DNA of 64,000 nt from Bacillota bacterium (GTDB taxonomy: Bacteria > Bacillota > Clostridia > Oscillospirales > Oscillospiraceae): NCBI GenBank assembly GCA_023402075.1, contig JAEXCS010000035.1:93149-157148 (forward strand), given 5' to 3'. The position numbers and the translations under genes are program-made. Numbering within the stretch: the stretch's first letter is position 1; each line of letters starts with the position of its first letter. Shown one piece after another: positions 24,908-34,195 of the stretch. The notes under the pieces were generated by a model, which worked only from the letters and a program-made list of their open reading frames with translations, was not told the origin of the DNA and made no database searches.

Positions 24908-27010
24908 TCAGATCTTGTCCACCGTCTCCTTTTTCTGCTGCATTGTTATATTTCCAAGGGCCTGAATCTGAATATCGGTGGTAATTTCATTGAAGGACAG
25001 TACATACAGATTCGGAAAAAACTGAGACAGCATTCTGCTTAAGTACACACGGATGACAGGGCTTGTAAGAATGACAGGGGTCTGCCCCAGCTCCGCAAAC
25101 TTTTTCACGGATTCTCCCAGTTGAGAGACGATTTGCTGCATCATGTCCGCGCCCATGGCCAGATACACGCCCTGATCGTTTTTGGTGAGAGAGGAGACAA
25201 TCTGCTTCTCCACCTCCGCATCCAGCGTCACCACCCGAAGCTGCCCATGCTCGCAGAAGCGGCGGGTAATCGTCCGAGTCAACGCGGAGCGGACTGCCTC
25301 GGTAATCAAATCCGGGTCCCTCGTGGTATTCATGGCGTCTGCGGCGGCCTCCACAATGGTGCCTAAATTTTTGATGGGAACGCCCTCTTTCAAAAGGCTT
25401 CGCAAAATCCGCTCCAGCAGTCCATAGGAGATGAGGGCCGGAATGGTTTCCTCCACCAACTGGGGAGCGGCCTTTTTCAGGTTTTCCGCCAGCCGGATTG
25501 TCTCCTCCCGGTCCAGCAGCTCGTACACATGCTTTTTGATGGTTTCGGAGAGATGCGTCAGCATAACAGAAAGCGGGTCAATCACCGTATATCCGTAAAT
25601 TTCCGCCATTTCCCGGCTCTCCGGCAAAATCCAGCGGGAGGGAATGCCATATGCCGGTTCGATGGTTTCGATTCCGTCAATTTCGCCGCTGGGGGCCGTA
25701 GGCTCCAGCGCCAGATAATAGTCCACAAGAATTTCGCCCTTGGCAACCTGCTCGCCTTTAATCTTAATCACATACTGATTGGTGCCAAGGGTTGCGGAGT
25801 CGTGCAGCCGCACTGAGGGGACCACAAAGCCCATATCCTGCGCATATTGGCGGCGAAAGATGACGATACGGCTGATCAGCCGCCCGCCCCGCGCCTCGTC
25901 CACCAGCGGTATCAGGCTGTATCCAAACTCCATTTCAATGGGCTCCACATCCAACAGAGAATAAATATTGTTGATATCCTTATAATACTCGTTTTCTCCG
26001 GGAGCCTTGGTGGCCTGGGCGGCTTCAACCGCCTCTTTCTCCTCCAGCGCGGCGCGCTGCGTCTTTTCCGCATCCATGCTTTTCAGGCCGCGCCAGCCCC
26101 AATACGTAAGCGCGGCTCCCACCAAAAGCAGGGCCAGATGGGGCGTGTTCGGCATGGCCGCCAGAAACAAAAGCACAATTCCCGCAACCATAATTGCCCG
26201 GGGCTGGGCCTTGAACTGCCGGAGCACGTCGTTGTTCAGACTATCCTCGGACACACTGCGGGTGACAATCATGCCCGTGGCGGTGGAAATCATCAGTGCC
26301 GGAAGCTGGGACACCAGCCCGTCGCCGATGGTTGCGATGGAATACACCTGCAAAACACCGGCGAAGTCTCCGCCGCCCTGCACAATGCCGATCACAAGGC
26401 CCGCCACAAAGTTAATAGTGGTAATAATCAGGCTCATGATGGCGTCGCCCTTGACGATTTTGGTGGCGCCGTCCATAGCGCCGTAAAAATCCGCCTGACG
26501 CTGCACCTTTTCCCGGCGGGCCCGCGCGTCCTGCTCGTTAATCAGGCCGGAGGAGAGATCCGCGTCAATCGCCATCTGCTTGCCGGGCATGGCGTCCAGC
26601 GTGAAGCGGGCGGCCACCTCTGCCACGCGCTCCGCGCCCTTGGTAATAACAATAAACTGCATCAGCACAATAATCAGGAAGATAATCACGCCAATGACAA
26701 TATTCCCGTTGGTAATCAACTGTCCAAACGCCTTAATCACTGCACCCGCATAGCCCCCATTGGAGAGAATCAGCCGGGTGGAAGACACATTCAGTCCCAA
26801 TCGAAACAACGTGGTTACCAGCAGCAGCGAGGGAAAGATGGAAAATTCCAGCGCGTCCGAAATGTTCATGGTAATCAGCAGAATCACGATGGACAGCGAG
26901 ATGTTGATAATCAGCAGAATGTCCATCAGCATGGGGGGAAGCGGCAGAATCAAAAACAGGACGATGACGACCACGAGGAGAGATATGATGTTGTTTGCAA
27001 GTCTTCTCAT
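24908..27010 (-). CDS. flhA: Flagellar export gate protein FlhA
   Basis: 700 residues, normal length. Eight membrane helices in the first ~320 residues with the FHIPEP-family loop (DADLSSGLINEQDARARREKVQRQADFYGAMDGA) at about 155-190, then the cytoplasmic domain that docks chaperone-substrate complexes. Start ATG at 27010. In most Clostridia flhF and flhG lie between flhA and fliA; here only 62 bases separate them, so both are absent from the operon. Confidence 0.96.
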   Translation of the reverse strand: MRRLANNIISLLVVVIVLFLILPLPPMLMDILLIINISLSIVILLITMNISDALEFSIFPSLLLVTTLFRLGLNVSSTRLILSNGGYAGAVIKAFGQLITNGNIVIGVIIFLIIVLMQFIVITKGAERVAEVAARFTLDAMPGKQMAIDADLSSGLINEQDARARREKVQRQADFYGAMDGATKIVKGDAIMSLIITTINFVAGLVIGIVQGGGDFAGVLQVYSIATIGDGLVSQLPALMISTATGMIVTRSVSEDSLNNDVLRQFKAQPRAIMVAGIVLLFLAAMPNTPHLALLLVGAALTYWGWRGLKSMDAEKTQRAALEEKEAVEAAQATKAPGENEYYKDINNIYSLLDVEPIEMEFGYSLIPLVDEARGGRLISRIVIFRRQYAQDMGFVVPSVRLHDSATLGTNQYVIKIKGEQVAKGEILVDYYLALEPTAPSGEIDGIETIEPAYGIPSRWILPESREMAEIYGYTVIDPLSVMLTHLSETIKKHVYELLDREETIRLAENLKKAAPQLVEETIPALISYGLLERILRSLLKEGVPIKNLGTIVEAAADAMNTTRDPDLITEAVRSALTRTITRRFCEHGQLRVVTLDAEVEKQIVSSLTKNDQGVYLAMGADMMQQIVSQLGESVKKFAELGQTPVILTSPVIRVYLSRMLSQFFPNLYVLSFNEITTDIQIQALGNITMQQKKETVDKI

Positions 27011-27095
27011 CGCCGTGCCGCCTTTCTTTGGTGCATTTCAAAAAAGTTGTGTCTCATTTCTTGCTTTCCGGGAAAATGCTTTGGCAGCAAAGCCA

Positions 27096-28196
27096 TTATC
27101 CGCCTTCTTCACTGTCCAGAGCCATTTCCCTGCTTAAATCCCGATTACTCATCTTAAAGACGTATACCAGCACATCCGCCACCGCGCCGTATAGCTCCTG
27201 CGGAATTTGCCGGTTCAGCTCGGCGGAGGCGTAGATAGACCGGGCCAGAGGAACATCCTCTACTGTGGGAATCCCATGCTCCTCCGCCGTTTTCACGATG
27301 CGAAGGGCCACCTCGTCCAGCCCCTTGGCAAGAACCACCGGGGCCGCGTCTGTCTCCGGCTTATAGCGCAGGGCCACCGCCACGTGGGTGGGGTTTCTGA
27401 TAACCACGTCCGCCTGCGGCACCTGCTGCATCATGCGGGACTGGGCCATTTTGCGCTGGGCCTCTTTGATTTTTCCCTTGATCTGAGGATCGCCCTCGGT
27501 CTGCTTATATTCCTCCTTGATCTCCTGCTTCGTCATGCGCATCTGACGTTCGTAATCCCACCACTGATAGTAGAAATCAAAGCCTGCCACGGCAACAAAC
27601 GCAATGATAATCTGGAGAATCATGCCGCTGAGGCGGCTGAGGATATCGCCGCAAACGGCGGTTATGTCCGTGTTTAAGTAATTGGCAAAAGCAACCACGC
27701 ATCCGCTGACAAACCGATAGATAATGATAAGGAGAATAGTGATTTTAATAATGCCCTTCCCTGCCTCCACCACGCTGCGCAGGGAAAACAGCTTTTTAAA
27801 GCCCTCAAGCGGGTTAAGCCGGTTGAATTTAGGCTGGATAGACTGCCCGGACACCAGCAGCCGGGTCTGCGCGAAGGTGGCCGCCACGGCCGTCACTGCC
27901 ACCGCCAGAATCGTTGGCCCCACCGCCATAAACAGGGTGTAGGCCCCCTCCTTGAGAAGGTCTGGAAGCTGCCTTTCCAGAGAAACTGAGGAAAGATTCC
28001 CCGCAAGGGTCATACACACGCGGAAAAAGGAATCAAGCTGCGCCACCGCGCCCCGCATGGTCATACGCAGCGTCATATAGCCCACCAGCAGCGTGGCCAC
28101 CGCCACCGCGTCCTTACTGAGAAAGACGTTGCCTTTTTTTCGTTGGTCCCGTCGCTTTTTGGGGGTTGCCTTTTCTGTTTTATTGCCCTCCGGCAC
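27096..28196 (-). CDS. flhB: Flagellar export switch protein FlhB
   Basis: 366 residues. Four helices in the first ~210 residues and a cytoplasmic domain with the self-cleaving NPTH motif (VVIRNPTHVAVALRYK, near residue 265), which switches export specificity from hook to filament. The N-terminus EKATPKKRRDQRKKGNV is the usual basic leader. GTG start at 28196 follows GGGGGGAT. It is a standalone FlhB, not the FliR-FlhB fusion found in some clostridia. Confidence 0.96.
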   Translation of the reverse strand: MPEGNKTEKATPKKRRDQRKKGNVFLSKDAVAVATLLVGYMTLRMTMRGAVAQLDSFFRVCMTLAGNLSSVSLERQLPDLLKEGAYTLFMAVGPTILAVAVTAVAATFAQTRLLVSGQSIQPKFNRLNPLEGFKKLFSLRSVVEAGKGIIKITILLIIIYRFVSGCVVAFANYLNTDITAVCGDILSRLSGMILQIIIAFVAVAGFDFYYQWWDYERQMRMTKQEIKEEYKQTEGDPQIKGKIKEAQRKMAQSRMMQQVPQADVVIRNPTHVAVALRYKPETDAAPVVLAKGLDEVALRIVKTAEEHGIPTVEDVPLARSIYASAELNRQIPQELYGAVADVLVYVFKMSNRDLSREMALDSEEGG

Positions 28197-28226
28197 AGAC
28201 GATCCCCCCTTTTGCCAGCCTTCTTT

Positions 28227-28997
28227 TTAAGAGGCCAGCACCGTCAGCGTTTCCCGCACGGCAACCAGCATTTGATTTTCCGCCCGCAGCATAAATTCGC
28301 TGATGGGCGACATAAACAGCATCAGCAGCACCAGTCCGATAATGACCTTCAGCTCGATGTTGATGGAAAACACGTTGATCTGCGGAATAACCTTCATTAA
28401 AATGCCCATTCCAATCTGCCCCAGCAGCTCCGCCGCCAAAATTGGAATCGCCAGCTTCACTCCCAATATAAAGCACTCGATAAACAACTCAATCCCCGCC
28501 TGCATGGCGGCCTGTCCCAGCGCCGCCTGCCCAAAGGGGATGATATCTCCGGAGGTAAGCAGAATGCGCAAAAGCGTGTTGTGTCCGTTTGCTGCAAAAA
28601 ACAGCAGCGTCATCAAAATGGTAAACAGCGTGCTGCTGACGGACATGGAAATGTTGGAGGCGGGGTCGTATTCCTTGGACATGGACATGCCCATCTGGTT
28701 GTCTATGATTTCACCGGCCTGCTGGGGGATAAGGTAAATAAAAAATTGCACCGCCATCCCCACCATAAAGCCAACGCCCATTTCCAGCAGCAGCCGGACG
28801 GCAAACTCAACCAGATGCACCGGCACGGGGGCGGTCCCCTTGGTAAACGAGGCCACAAACCATGAAAGCACCAGCGTAAGACCCGCCCGGATAATGCCGG
28901 GAACATTTCGCCGCCCCAGCAACGGATTGAACAGCACAAAGCCGCTCATCCGCATCAGAATGTAAAACAGCAGCGTAAGCCTGCCCCAGTCGATCAT
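28227..28997 (-). CDS. fliR: Flagellar export gate protein FliR
   Basis: 256 residues, about six membrane helices, with VLFNPLLGRRNVPGIIRAGLTL in the N-terminal third, typical of FliR. It joins FliP and FliQ in the export channel. ATG at 28997, 11 bases after the fliQ stop. Confidence 0.94.
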   Translation of the reverse strand: MIDWGRLTLLFYILMRMSGFVLFNPLLGRRNVPGIIRAGLTLVLSWFVASFTKGTAPVPVHLVEFAVRLLLEMGVGFMVGMAVQFFIYLIPQQAGEIIDNQMGMSMSKEYDPASNISMSVSSTLFTILMTLLFFAANGHNTLLRILLTSGDIIPFGQAALGQAAMQAGIELFIECFILGVKLAIPILAAELLGQIGMGILMKVIPQINVFSINIELKVIIGLVLLMLFMSPISEFMLRAENQMLVAVRETLTVLAS

Positions 28998-29008
28998 GCC
29001 GCGCCCCT

Positions 29009-29263
29009 TTACAGCATCAGCGTGAACAGATACCGGCTGTAATCCACCAGTGTGTTCATCATCCAGCCGCCGCCGATAAACAGCACCAGCCCGATGACCA
29101 CCAGCTTCAAAACAAAGCCCAGCGTCTGATCATGAATCTGTGTGACGGCCTGAAAAATAGCCACCAGTACGCCCACCACCATACTCAGGATGAGCATGGG
29201 ACCCGCCAGACGGATCACCACAAAAATGCCTTGTCGAAGGACCTCGCCTGCATTCAGTTCCAT
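29009..29263 (-). CDS. fliQ: Flagellar export gate protein FliQ
   Basis: 84 residues with two membrane hairpin helices; the motif AIFQAVTQIHDQTLGFVLKL sits between them as in all FliQ/SctS proteins. ATG at 29263 behind GAAAGGGGTGA. Confidence 0.95.
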   Translation of the reverse strand: MELNAGEVLRQGIFVVIRLAGPMLILSMVVGVLVAIFQAVTQIHDQTLGFVLKLVVIGLVLFIGGGWMMNTLVDYSRYLFTLML

Positions 29264-29277
29264 GCCGTCACCCCTTT

Positions 29278-29946
29278 CTAATGGAATCCCTGTACCAGCG
29301 TTGAGAACACCAGTTCCCAGCCGTTGAGCACGATAAATAGCAGCAACTTAAAGGGCGTGGAAATCATGGACGGGGGCAGCATGATCATACCCATGGACAT
29401 CAACGCGGAGGCCACCACCACGTCAATCAGCATAAAGGGAATATAGACCAGAAAGCCAATCTCAAAGGCCCGCTTCAGCTCGCTGGTCATAAAGGACGGC
29501 ACCACAACGTGCATGGGAAGTGCCTTTGCCGCTGCCTCGTCGGCGGGCCGATCCACGGCCCCGTCCAAATCACAGAACAGGTTTATAGAGGAGGTTTCTG
29601 TGTTTCTCAGCATAAAGTCCTTCAGCGGGACCTGCGCCCGATCCAGAAATTCCTCCTGCCCGATTTCCTCCGCCACATAGGGGTCGTAGGCCTCTGTCTT
29701 AATCGTGGAAAGCACGGGGTTCATGGTAAACAGCGTTAAAAACAGCGCCACTCCGATAAGCACCACGTTGGGCGGGGTCTGCTGCGTTCCCATAGCCGTG
29801 CGCAGAAAGGAAAATGTGATTACGTACCGGGTGAAGGACGTCATCATCACCAGCAGCGAAGGTAGCAGGGTCATCATTGTGGTCAGGAAAAGAATTTGAA
29901 GGGCCTGTACGTTGTCCCCGTTGACATTGACCAGTGCGTCTGTCAC
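29278..29946 (-). CDS. fliP: Flagellar export gate protein FliP
   Basis: 222 residues with four membrane helices. Family segments are MMTSFTRYVITFSFLRTAMGTQQTPPNVVLIGLALFL-like in the first third (TRYVITFSFLRTAMG; TPPNVVLIGVALFLT) and PFMLIDVVVASALMSMGM near the C-terminus. The GTG at 29946 follows AGGAGGGAG. An N-terminal cleavable signal is not obvious; the protein is at the short end of the family. Confidence 0.95.
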   Translation of the reverse strand: MTDALVNVNGDNVQALQILFLTTMMTLLPSLLVMMTSFTRYVITFSFLRTAMGTQQTPPNVVLIGVALFLTLFTMNPVLSTIKTEAYDPYVAEEIGQEEFLDRAQVPLKDFMLRNTETSSINLFCDLDGAVDRPADEAAAKALPMHVVVPSFMTSELKRAFEIGFLVYIPFMLIDVVVASALMSMGMIMLPPSMISTPFKLLLFIVLNGWELVFSTLVQGFH

Positions 29947-29959
29947 CTGATACTCCCTC

Positions 29960-30343
29960 CTACTTCTTTCTCTGTTTCAAAACTTCCCGCAGCGCTTCCC
30001 GGAATGGGATAGGGGCTGCGGACGCATCTGTGGACGAGGCGGTGGGCACTTCGCTGTCCCATGCCGCCGCTTCCTCTGCGCTTAGCTCCTGCAAAAGCGA
30101 AATCCCGCTGCCGGTGACGCCCAGAAGGAGAACCTTCTCTCCCATCCGCACCACCACAAGGGACTGCTCCCGCCCCAGCGGCATCCGCTCCAACAGGCGG
30201 AGCTTTCCGCCCCGGCCCGGTAAAAAGCCGCCAAGTCCCGGCGCACGCCCGGCCAGATACCGGGTAAACAGCCACGCAAGAACCAATACGCCGAGGACAG
30301 CGGCCAGCATCCCTAAAAGGGTGCCGATTTCCTCCAACGGCAT
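29960..30343 (-). CDS. fliO: Flagellar biosynthesis protein FliO-like
   Basis: 127 residues with one N-terminal membrane helix (about 8-28) and a small cytoplasmic domain containing LRLLERMPLGREQSLVVVRMGEKVLLLGVT, the FliO core that assists FliP assembly. Position just before fliP is diagnostic. ATG at 30343, three bases after cheY, with only a weak ribosome site. Confidence 0.88.
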   Translation of the reverse strand: MPLEEIGTLLGMLAAVLGVLVLAWLFTRYLAGRAPGLGGFLPGRGGKLRLLERMPLGREQSLVVVRMGEKVLLLGVTGSGISLLQELSAEEAAAWDSEVPTASSTDASAAPIPFREALREVLKQRKK

Positions 30344-30346
30344 AAA

Positions 30347-30712
30347 TCAGGGATTTCCGATGATGGAATTCACCGTCTTGAGCACGCGGTCGGCCTTAAA
30401 AGGCTTGACAATAAAGTCCTTTGCGCCAGAGCGCACCGCATCGATGACCATGCTCTCCTGTCCCATGGCGGAGCACATCACCACGTTGGCGTTGCCGTCC
30501 TTGCCGCGAATGGTTTTCAGGGCTTCCAGACCGTCCATGTTGGGCATGGTGATGTCCATGATGACCAGATCGGGGTGAATCTCTCCATACTTCTCCACCG
30601 CGTCGGCACCGTCTACCGCTTCAAACAGCTCGGTATATCCATTTTTGGAAAGGGTGTCCTTAATGACCTTGCGCATAAATGCCGCGTCGTCAACCACTAA
30701 AATCTTAGCCAT
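30347..30712 (-). CDS. cheY: Chemotaxis response regulator CheY
   Basis: 121-residue single receiver domain. Asp pair in ILVVDDAAFMR, phospho-acceptor Asp in DLVIMDITMPNMDG (about residue 54), Thr/Ser switch in VVMCSAMGQ, and Lys in IVKPFKADRV. Phospho-CheY binds the N-terminal peptide of FliM, and in this genome perhaps also the repeated copies of that peptide in FliY, the gene immediately upstream. Confidence 0.95.
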   Translation of the reverse strand: MAKILVVDDAAFMRKVIKDTLSKNGYTELFEAVDGADAVEKYGEIHPDLVIMDITMPNMDGLEALKTIRGKDGNANVVMCSAMGQESMVIDAVRSGAKDFIVKPFKADRVLKTVNSIIGNP

Positions 30713-30775
30713 GTTAAACCTTCCTTTTTCTGAATCTGTTTTTTAATTTCAGTTTCCCAGTGCGGGCCGCGGGAC

Positions 30776-32263
30776 TTATCCCTTGGTCAGTTCGTTGGGA
30801 TCGGGAGCTTTTAAAACCTCGGTGATTCGGATTCCAAAATTGTCGTCCACGACAACTACATCGCCCTTGGCGATACATTGTCCGTTTACAAACAGGTCCA
30901 CCTGATCACCGGCCAGCTTGTTCAGCATCACCAGCGATCCCTTCGTGAAGGCCAGCACATCCTGCACCTTCCTGCGGGCCCGCCCGATCTCCACGGAAAC
31001 CTCCAGAGGCACCGACATCAGCAGATCCAGATTTTCCGCCTGCTGCTCATCCAGCGGCTCACCGTTTGCAAAGTGCGGCATCTCCGCCGGAACAGATTGA
31101 ATCACTCTGGGCGCAGCCACCGCAGGGACAGGGGTGGGTGCCGGGTAATAGGGCTGAGGCGGATAATAGCCAGGATACTGTCCATAGGGCGGCATGGGCT
31201 GCGCGCCGCCGGGGATAGCCTGTTGCTCCGGCACGGAATAAGCCGGGGGAACGGGCGGCGTGGGAATTGCAGGCTGGGGGGTAGGAATCGGCTGCGCCGG
31301 GGACGACATGCCGCTCATCAGCCGCTCAATTTCCGCCTGATTCAGCATTCCTCCCGAGGGAGCGGGAGTGGGGGCAGGAGCGCTCTGCGTTCCACTCATC
31401 AGCTTTTCAATCTCTTCCTGACTCAGCATGCCGGCGGAGGCAGCAGGAGCAGGCGAGGGAGACGGAGCCGCCTGCGTGCCGCTCATCAACTTTTCAATTT
31501 CTTCCTGACTCAGCATCCCTCCCGAAGGAGCAGGAGTCGGGTCCGGCACGGTTTGTGCGCTGCTCATCAGCCGTTCAATTTCCGACTGACTTAGCTTTGG
31601 TCCGCCTTCCAACGGAGCAGACACTTGCTCCGGCGAGGTGGACTCAGGAGGTGCGGCGTCTTCATCCTCTCCCAGTCCCAAACCGGAGAGCAGTTCCCGT
31701 GTCAAATCCACGGACATGACATTGATAAATTCGCTTTGCAGCACGCTGTCGATTTTCAGCATGAAGCGCACAACCACGCATTTCCCGTCCTGCATGGGGA
31801 AGTGGTCTTTTTTAAACTGGTCAAAGTCCTGAAGCTCAAAAGACTCCGGCGTGGAGATGTTTACCGGAATCCCCAGAAAATCGGACAGGGCCGTGGAGGC
31901 CGCGCCCATCATCTGGTTCATCACCTCACACACCGCGCTGATGGTAAGCTCGTTCATCTCGAACTCTTCGTCCGGCGTTTCCGAGCCCATCAGGATGTCC
32001 ACGATCACCTTCACATCGCTGCGGCGCAGCAGCATGATATTGCTGCCCACCAAGCCGGATATGTAGCGGATTTCCACGCCCACGGCAGGTTCCAGATCGG
32101 CGATATTGAAATCCGTCACATCGGATACGCTGACTCTGGGCGTGGTGATCTCCACCCGATGATCCAGCAGGTTGGACACCGCCGTGGCGGAAGAACCGAG
32201 GCTGATGTTCATCACTTCCCCGATTGCGTCCAGCTCCATGGAGTTAAAAATGTTATCTGCCAT
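30776..32263 (-). CDS. fliY: Flagellar switch protein FliY (CheC-like phosphatase plus FliN domain) with repeated docking peptides
   Basis: 495 residues, longer than Bacillus FliY (~380). Residues 1-200 are a CheC/CheX-type CheY-P phosphatase with both Glu-x-x-Asn sites intact (IGEVMNISLG near 17; SAVCEVMNQM near 113). Residues 405-490 are the FliN surface-presentation domain (LLMSVPLEVSVEIGRARRKV, FVNGQCIAKGDVVVVDDNFGIRI). The ~180-residue linker is Pro/Ala-rich and contains four tandem copies of an LSQxEIE(R/K)LM decapeptide at 224-233, 251-260, 280-289 and 307-316. That peptide matches the CheY-docking N-terminus of FliM (LSQSQIDALL in the adjacent gene). FliY of Bacillus has one such peptide at its own N-terminus, which is missing here. 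ATG at 32263 overlaps fliM by 11 bases. Confidence 0.95.
   Translation of the reverse strand: MADNIFNSMELDAIGEVMNISLGSSATAVSNLLDHRVEITTPRVSVSDVTDFNIADLEPAVGVEIRYISGLVGSNIMLLRRSDVKVIVDILMGSETPDEEFEMNELTISAVCEVMNQMMGAASTALSDFLGIPVNISTPESFELQDFDQFKKDHFPMQDGKCVVVRFMLKIDSVLQSEFINVMSVDLTRELLSGLGLGEDEDAAPPESTSPEQVSAPLEGGPKLSQSEIERLMSSAQTVPDPTPAPSGGMLSQEEIEKLMSGTQAAPSPSPAPAASAGMLSQEEIEKLMSGTQSAPAPTPAPSGGMLNQAEIERLMSGMSSPAQPIPTPQPAIPTPPVPPAYSVPEQQAIPGGAQPMPPYGQYPGYYPPQPYYPAPTPVPAVAAPRVIQSVPAEMPHFANGEPLDEQQAENLDLLMSVPLEVSVEIGRARRKVQDVLAFTKGSLVMLNKLAGDQVDLFVNGQCIAKGDVVVVDDNFGIRITEVLKAPDPNELTKG
31316..31594 (-). repeat. Four tandem copies encoding a FliM-type CheY-docking peptide inside fliY
   Basis: The four units start 27, 29 and 27 codons apart and share LSQ(S/E)EIE(R/K)LMS followed by a Pro/Ala-rich spacer; the last reads LNQAEIERLMSG. 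Two inner copies are identical over the decapeptide, pointing to recent duplication or strong constraint. Confidence 0.9.
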
Positions 32264-33272
32264 CCTGTTCGACGTTCCTTCCCTCCGGCCCGTAATAGGT
32301 CCTTCCTATTTTGACCGCCATGTTTTTGTTGTGTATTCCCATCACGCCGTCAAACCAGCGCCGCCCGCCGATGTTGATATGAACCGCCGAGCTTTTGGGC
32401 CGCTTCAAATCAATCACATCTCCCACGTTCAGGTGGTAGATGTCGCTGAGCCGGAGGTTTGTACGGCAGATTTCCGCAATCAGATCGATTTCCGTGGTTT
32501 TGAGAGATTCAAAAATCTCTTTGCCCGCCGCCTCGTCCTGACTTTTGTGGGCTGTGTTAAGGCGGCTGATTTCACTGAACACGTTGGTCAGCACCATGCC
32601 GGGAAGGCACACGCTTATATGTCCATCGCAATTGGGGAATTTTGCCGTCAGGTCCATAATGACCACGATTTCATCCAGCCCCAAAGGCTGAATCATGGTT
32701 GGGTTCGGCTCCACACGGCCATATTGAAACTCCAACTGAATGTAGTTCTGCCAGCTCTCGCCCAAGTTCTCCACAAAATACTCGCTCAGGCCCTCCAAAA
32801 TTTTCAGCTCCAGATCGGTAAACGTGTACTCCGGGTCCAGCTCGTCGTCCACCTCTCCCTCGCCGCCCATCATCCTGTCGATCATGCTCAGCAGCAGCGG
32901 CTTGCTGATGTGCAGCAGCGCCGGGGTATCTTCCAGCACCTCTCCGTGTTTGATATAGGCCAGCGCCAGAACATCGCCCTCAATCAAGGCGTTGGAAAAC
33001 TCGTAATATCGCTGCTCCTCAGCCGATTCTACGCTGATTTCACAGCTTGTGTGCATCAGGCCGTTGATGCGGGAATTAAGATTTCTAGAATAGTTTTCAA
33101 AAATGCTGTCCAGCATTTTCAGCCTGTCCTTGGTAAATTTGCGGGGGCTACGAAAATCGTACTTCCTGTATTTTTTATCCTTCGACGTGTCTTCCTCAGG
33201 TTCAATCTTCTCCCCGCTTCGCGCCGCGCTGAGCAGCGCGTCGATTTGGCTTTGTGAAAGTACCTCTGACAT
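32253..33272 (-). CDS. fliM: Flagellar motor switch protein FliM
   Basis: 339 residues. It begins MSEVLSQSQIDALL, the CheY-P docking peptide, followed by an acidic/charged linker, the GGEGE-containing middle domain (MMGGEGEVDDELDPEYTFTDLELKIL) and a C-terminal FliN-like domain ending near VGDVIDLKRPKS. The ATG at 33272 is preferred over one two codons upstream because it has proper spacing to GAGAGGGGG. It forms the C-ring with FliG and FliY. Confidence 0.96.
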   Translation of the reverse strand: MSEVLSQSQIDALLSAARSGEKIEPEEDTSKDKKYRKYDFRSPRKFTKDRLKMLDSIFENYSRNLNSRINGLMHTSCEISVESAEEQRYYEFSNALIEGDVLALAYIKHGEVLEDTPALLHISKPLLLSMIDRMMGGEGEVDDELDPEYTFTDLELKILEGLSEYFVENLGESWQNYIQLEFQYGRVEPNPTMIQPLGLDEIVVIMDLTAKFPNCDGHISVCLPGMVLTNVFSEISRLNTAHKSQDEAAGKEIFESLKTTEIDLIAEICRTNLRLSDIYHLNVGDVIDLKRPKSSAVHINIGGRRWFDGVMGIHNKNMAVKIGRTYYGPEGRNVEQDGR

Positions 33273-33334
33273 CGGCATCCCCCTCTCCCATGTATTCTCA
33301 TTTGCCGCCTCGGGCGGCCATATCGCATCTCGGA

Positions 33335-34165
33335 TTATTCCGCGGCGGTGACATCTCCCTGCACCTCGGCGGAAACAGGCGGCGGCGTTCCCCGCTCGGT
33401 ATAATACTGCTCAATCTGATCGCCCAGCGTGCTGGTCAAATCCTTTCCGGTGACAATCAACTCCACCCGGCGGTTTTTAGCCCGACCCTCCCGGGTTGCG
33501 TTGTCCGCCACGGGGCGGAACTGCCCATAGCCCATGCTGATCATCCGGGCGGGGTCCAGAATATCCATCTCCTGCAAGTAAATCAGCACCACCGCCGCCC
33601 GGTCAGAGGATAAAAAGCGGTCTACCGTTGGATTGTTGGGTTTTCCCGGGTCGCCCTGCGCCGTATGGCCCAAAACGCGCAGCTCGTCGATGGCGCGGCT
33701 GGCCTTGCCGACAATGACGCCCACGTCCTCCAAAACTTCCTTGCCGTCCTGCCGCAGGACATAGCTGTCCCCGTCAAAAAACACGGCATCGTTAAAGGAA
33801 ATGAACACATATCCGTCGCCTTTGGTGACGGATATGTTTTCCGCAGCCCCCTGCTGGGCGACATAGGACTTTAAATCCTGATAAAGCTGCTCAATAGAGG
33901 CCATAATCTGCGCTTGTGTGATGCTGCTTTCCGACTGATCTCCATCTATCGGGGCGGCAGGGTCCGCAAGCTGCCCGTTGTTGCCGCTGTTCTCTGTAAT
34001 ATCCTGCACCGCATCGGGGTTAAAGCTTTGCACAAGCTGCACCCACTTCTGCTGGTCGATGGTGGACATGGAGTACAGCAGCACAAAAAAGCACAGCAGC
34101 AGTGTCACCATGTCGCCATAGGTGTCCATCCAGCTTGCGCCGCCCTCGCTCTTCCGCTTTTTCAT
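33335..34165 (-). CDS. motB: Flagellar stator protein MotB
   Basis: 276 residues. One membrane helix near residues 18-38 with the ion-binding Asp in DTYGDMVTLLLCFFVLLYS, then a linker and an OmpA-like peptidoglycan-binding domain (LRVLGHTAQG, FLSSDRAAVVLIYL, GRAKNRRVELIV). It pairs with MotA, the preceding gene. Ion type (H+ or Na+) is not decided. fliL, which often follows motB, is absent: only 62 bases separate motB from fliM. Confidence 0.95.
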   Translation of the reverse strand: MKKRKSEGGASWMDTYGDMVTLLLCFFVLLYSMSTIDQQKWVQLVQSFNPDAVQDITENSGNNGQLADPAAPIDGDQSESSITQAQIMASIEQLYQDLKSYVAQQGAAENISVTKGDGYVFISFNDAVFFDGDSYVLRQDGKEVLEDVGVIVGKASRAIDELRVLGHTAQGDPGKPNNPTVDRFLSSDRAAVVLIYLQEMDILDPARMISMGYGQFRPVADNATREGRAKNRRVELIVTGKDLTSTLGDQIEQYYTERGTPPPVSAEVQGDVTAAE

Positions 34166-34195
34166 ATACCGCTCACCCCCTCGTGTTTTTCAAAA

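Noticed and set aside
25847..27157. 436-codon frame opposite flhA
   Set aside because: Antisense shadow; His/Asn/Gln-rich product typical of reversed membrane-protein codons.
31316..31594. CRISPR-like repeat array
   Set aside because: The repeat is in-frame, protein-coding and of peptide-motif nature with uneven spacers.
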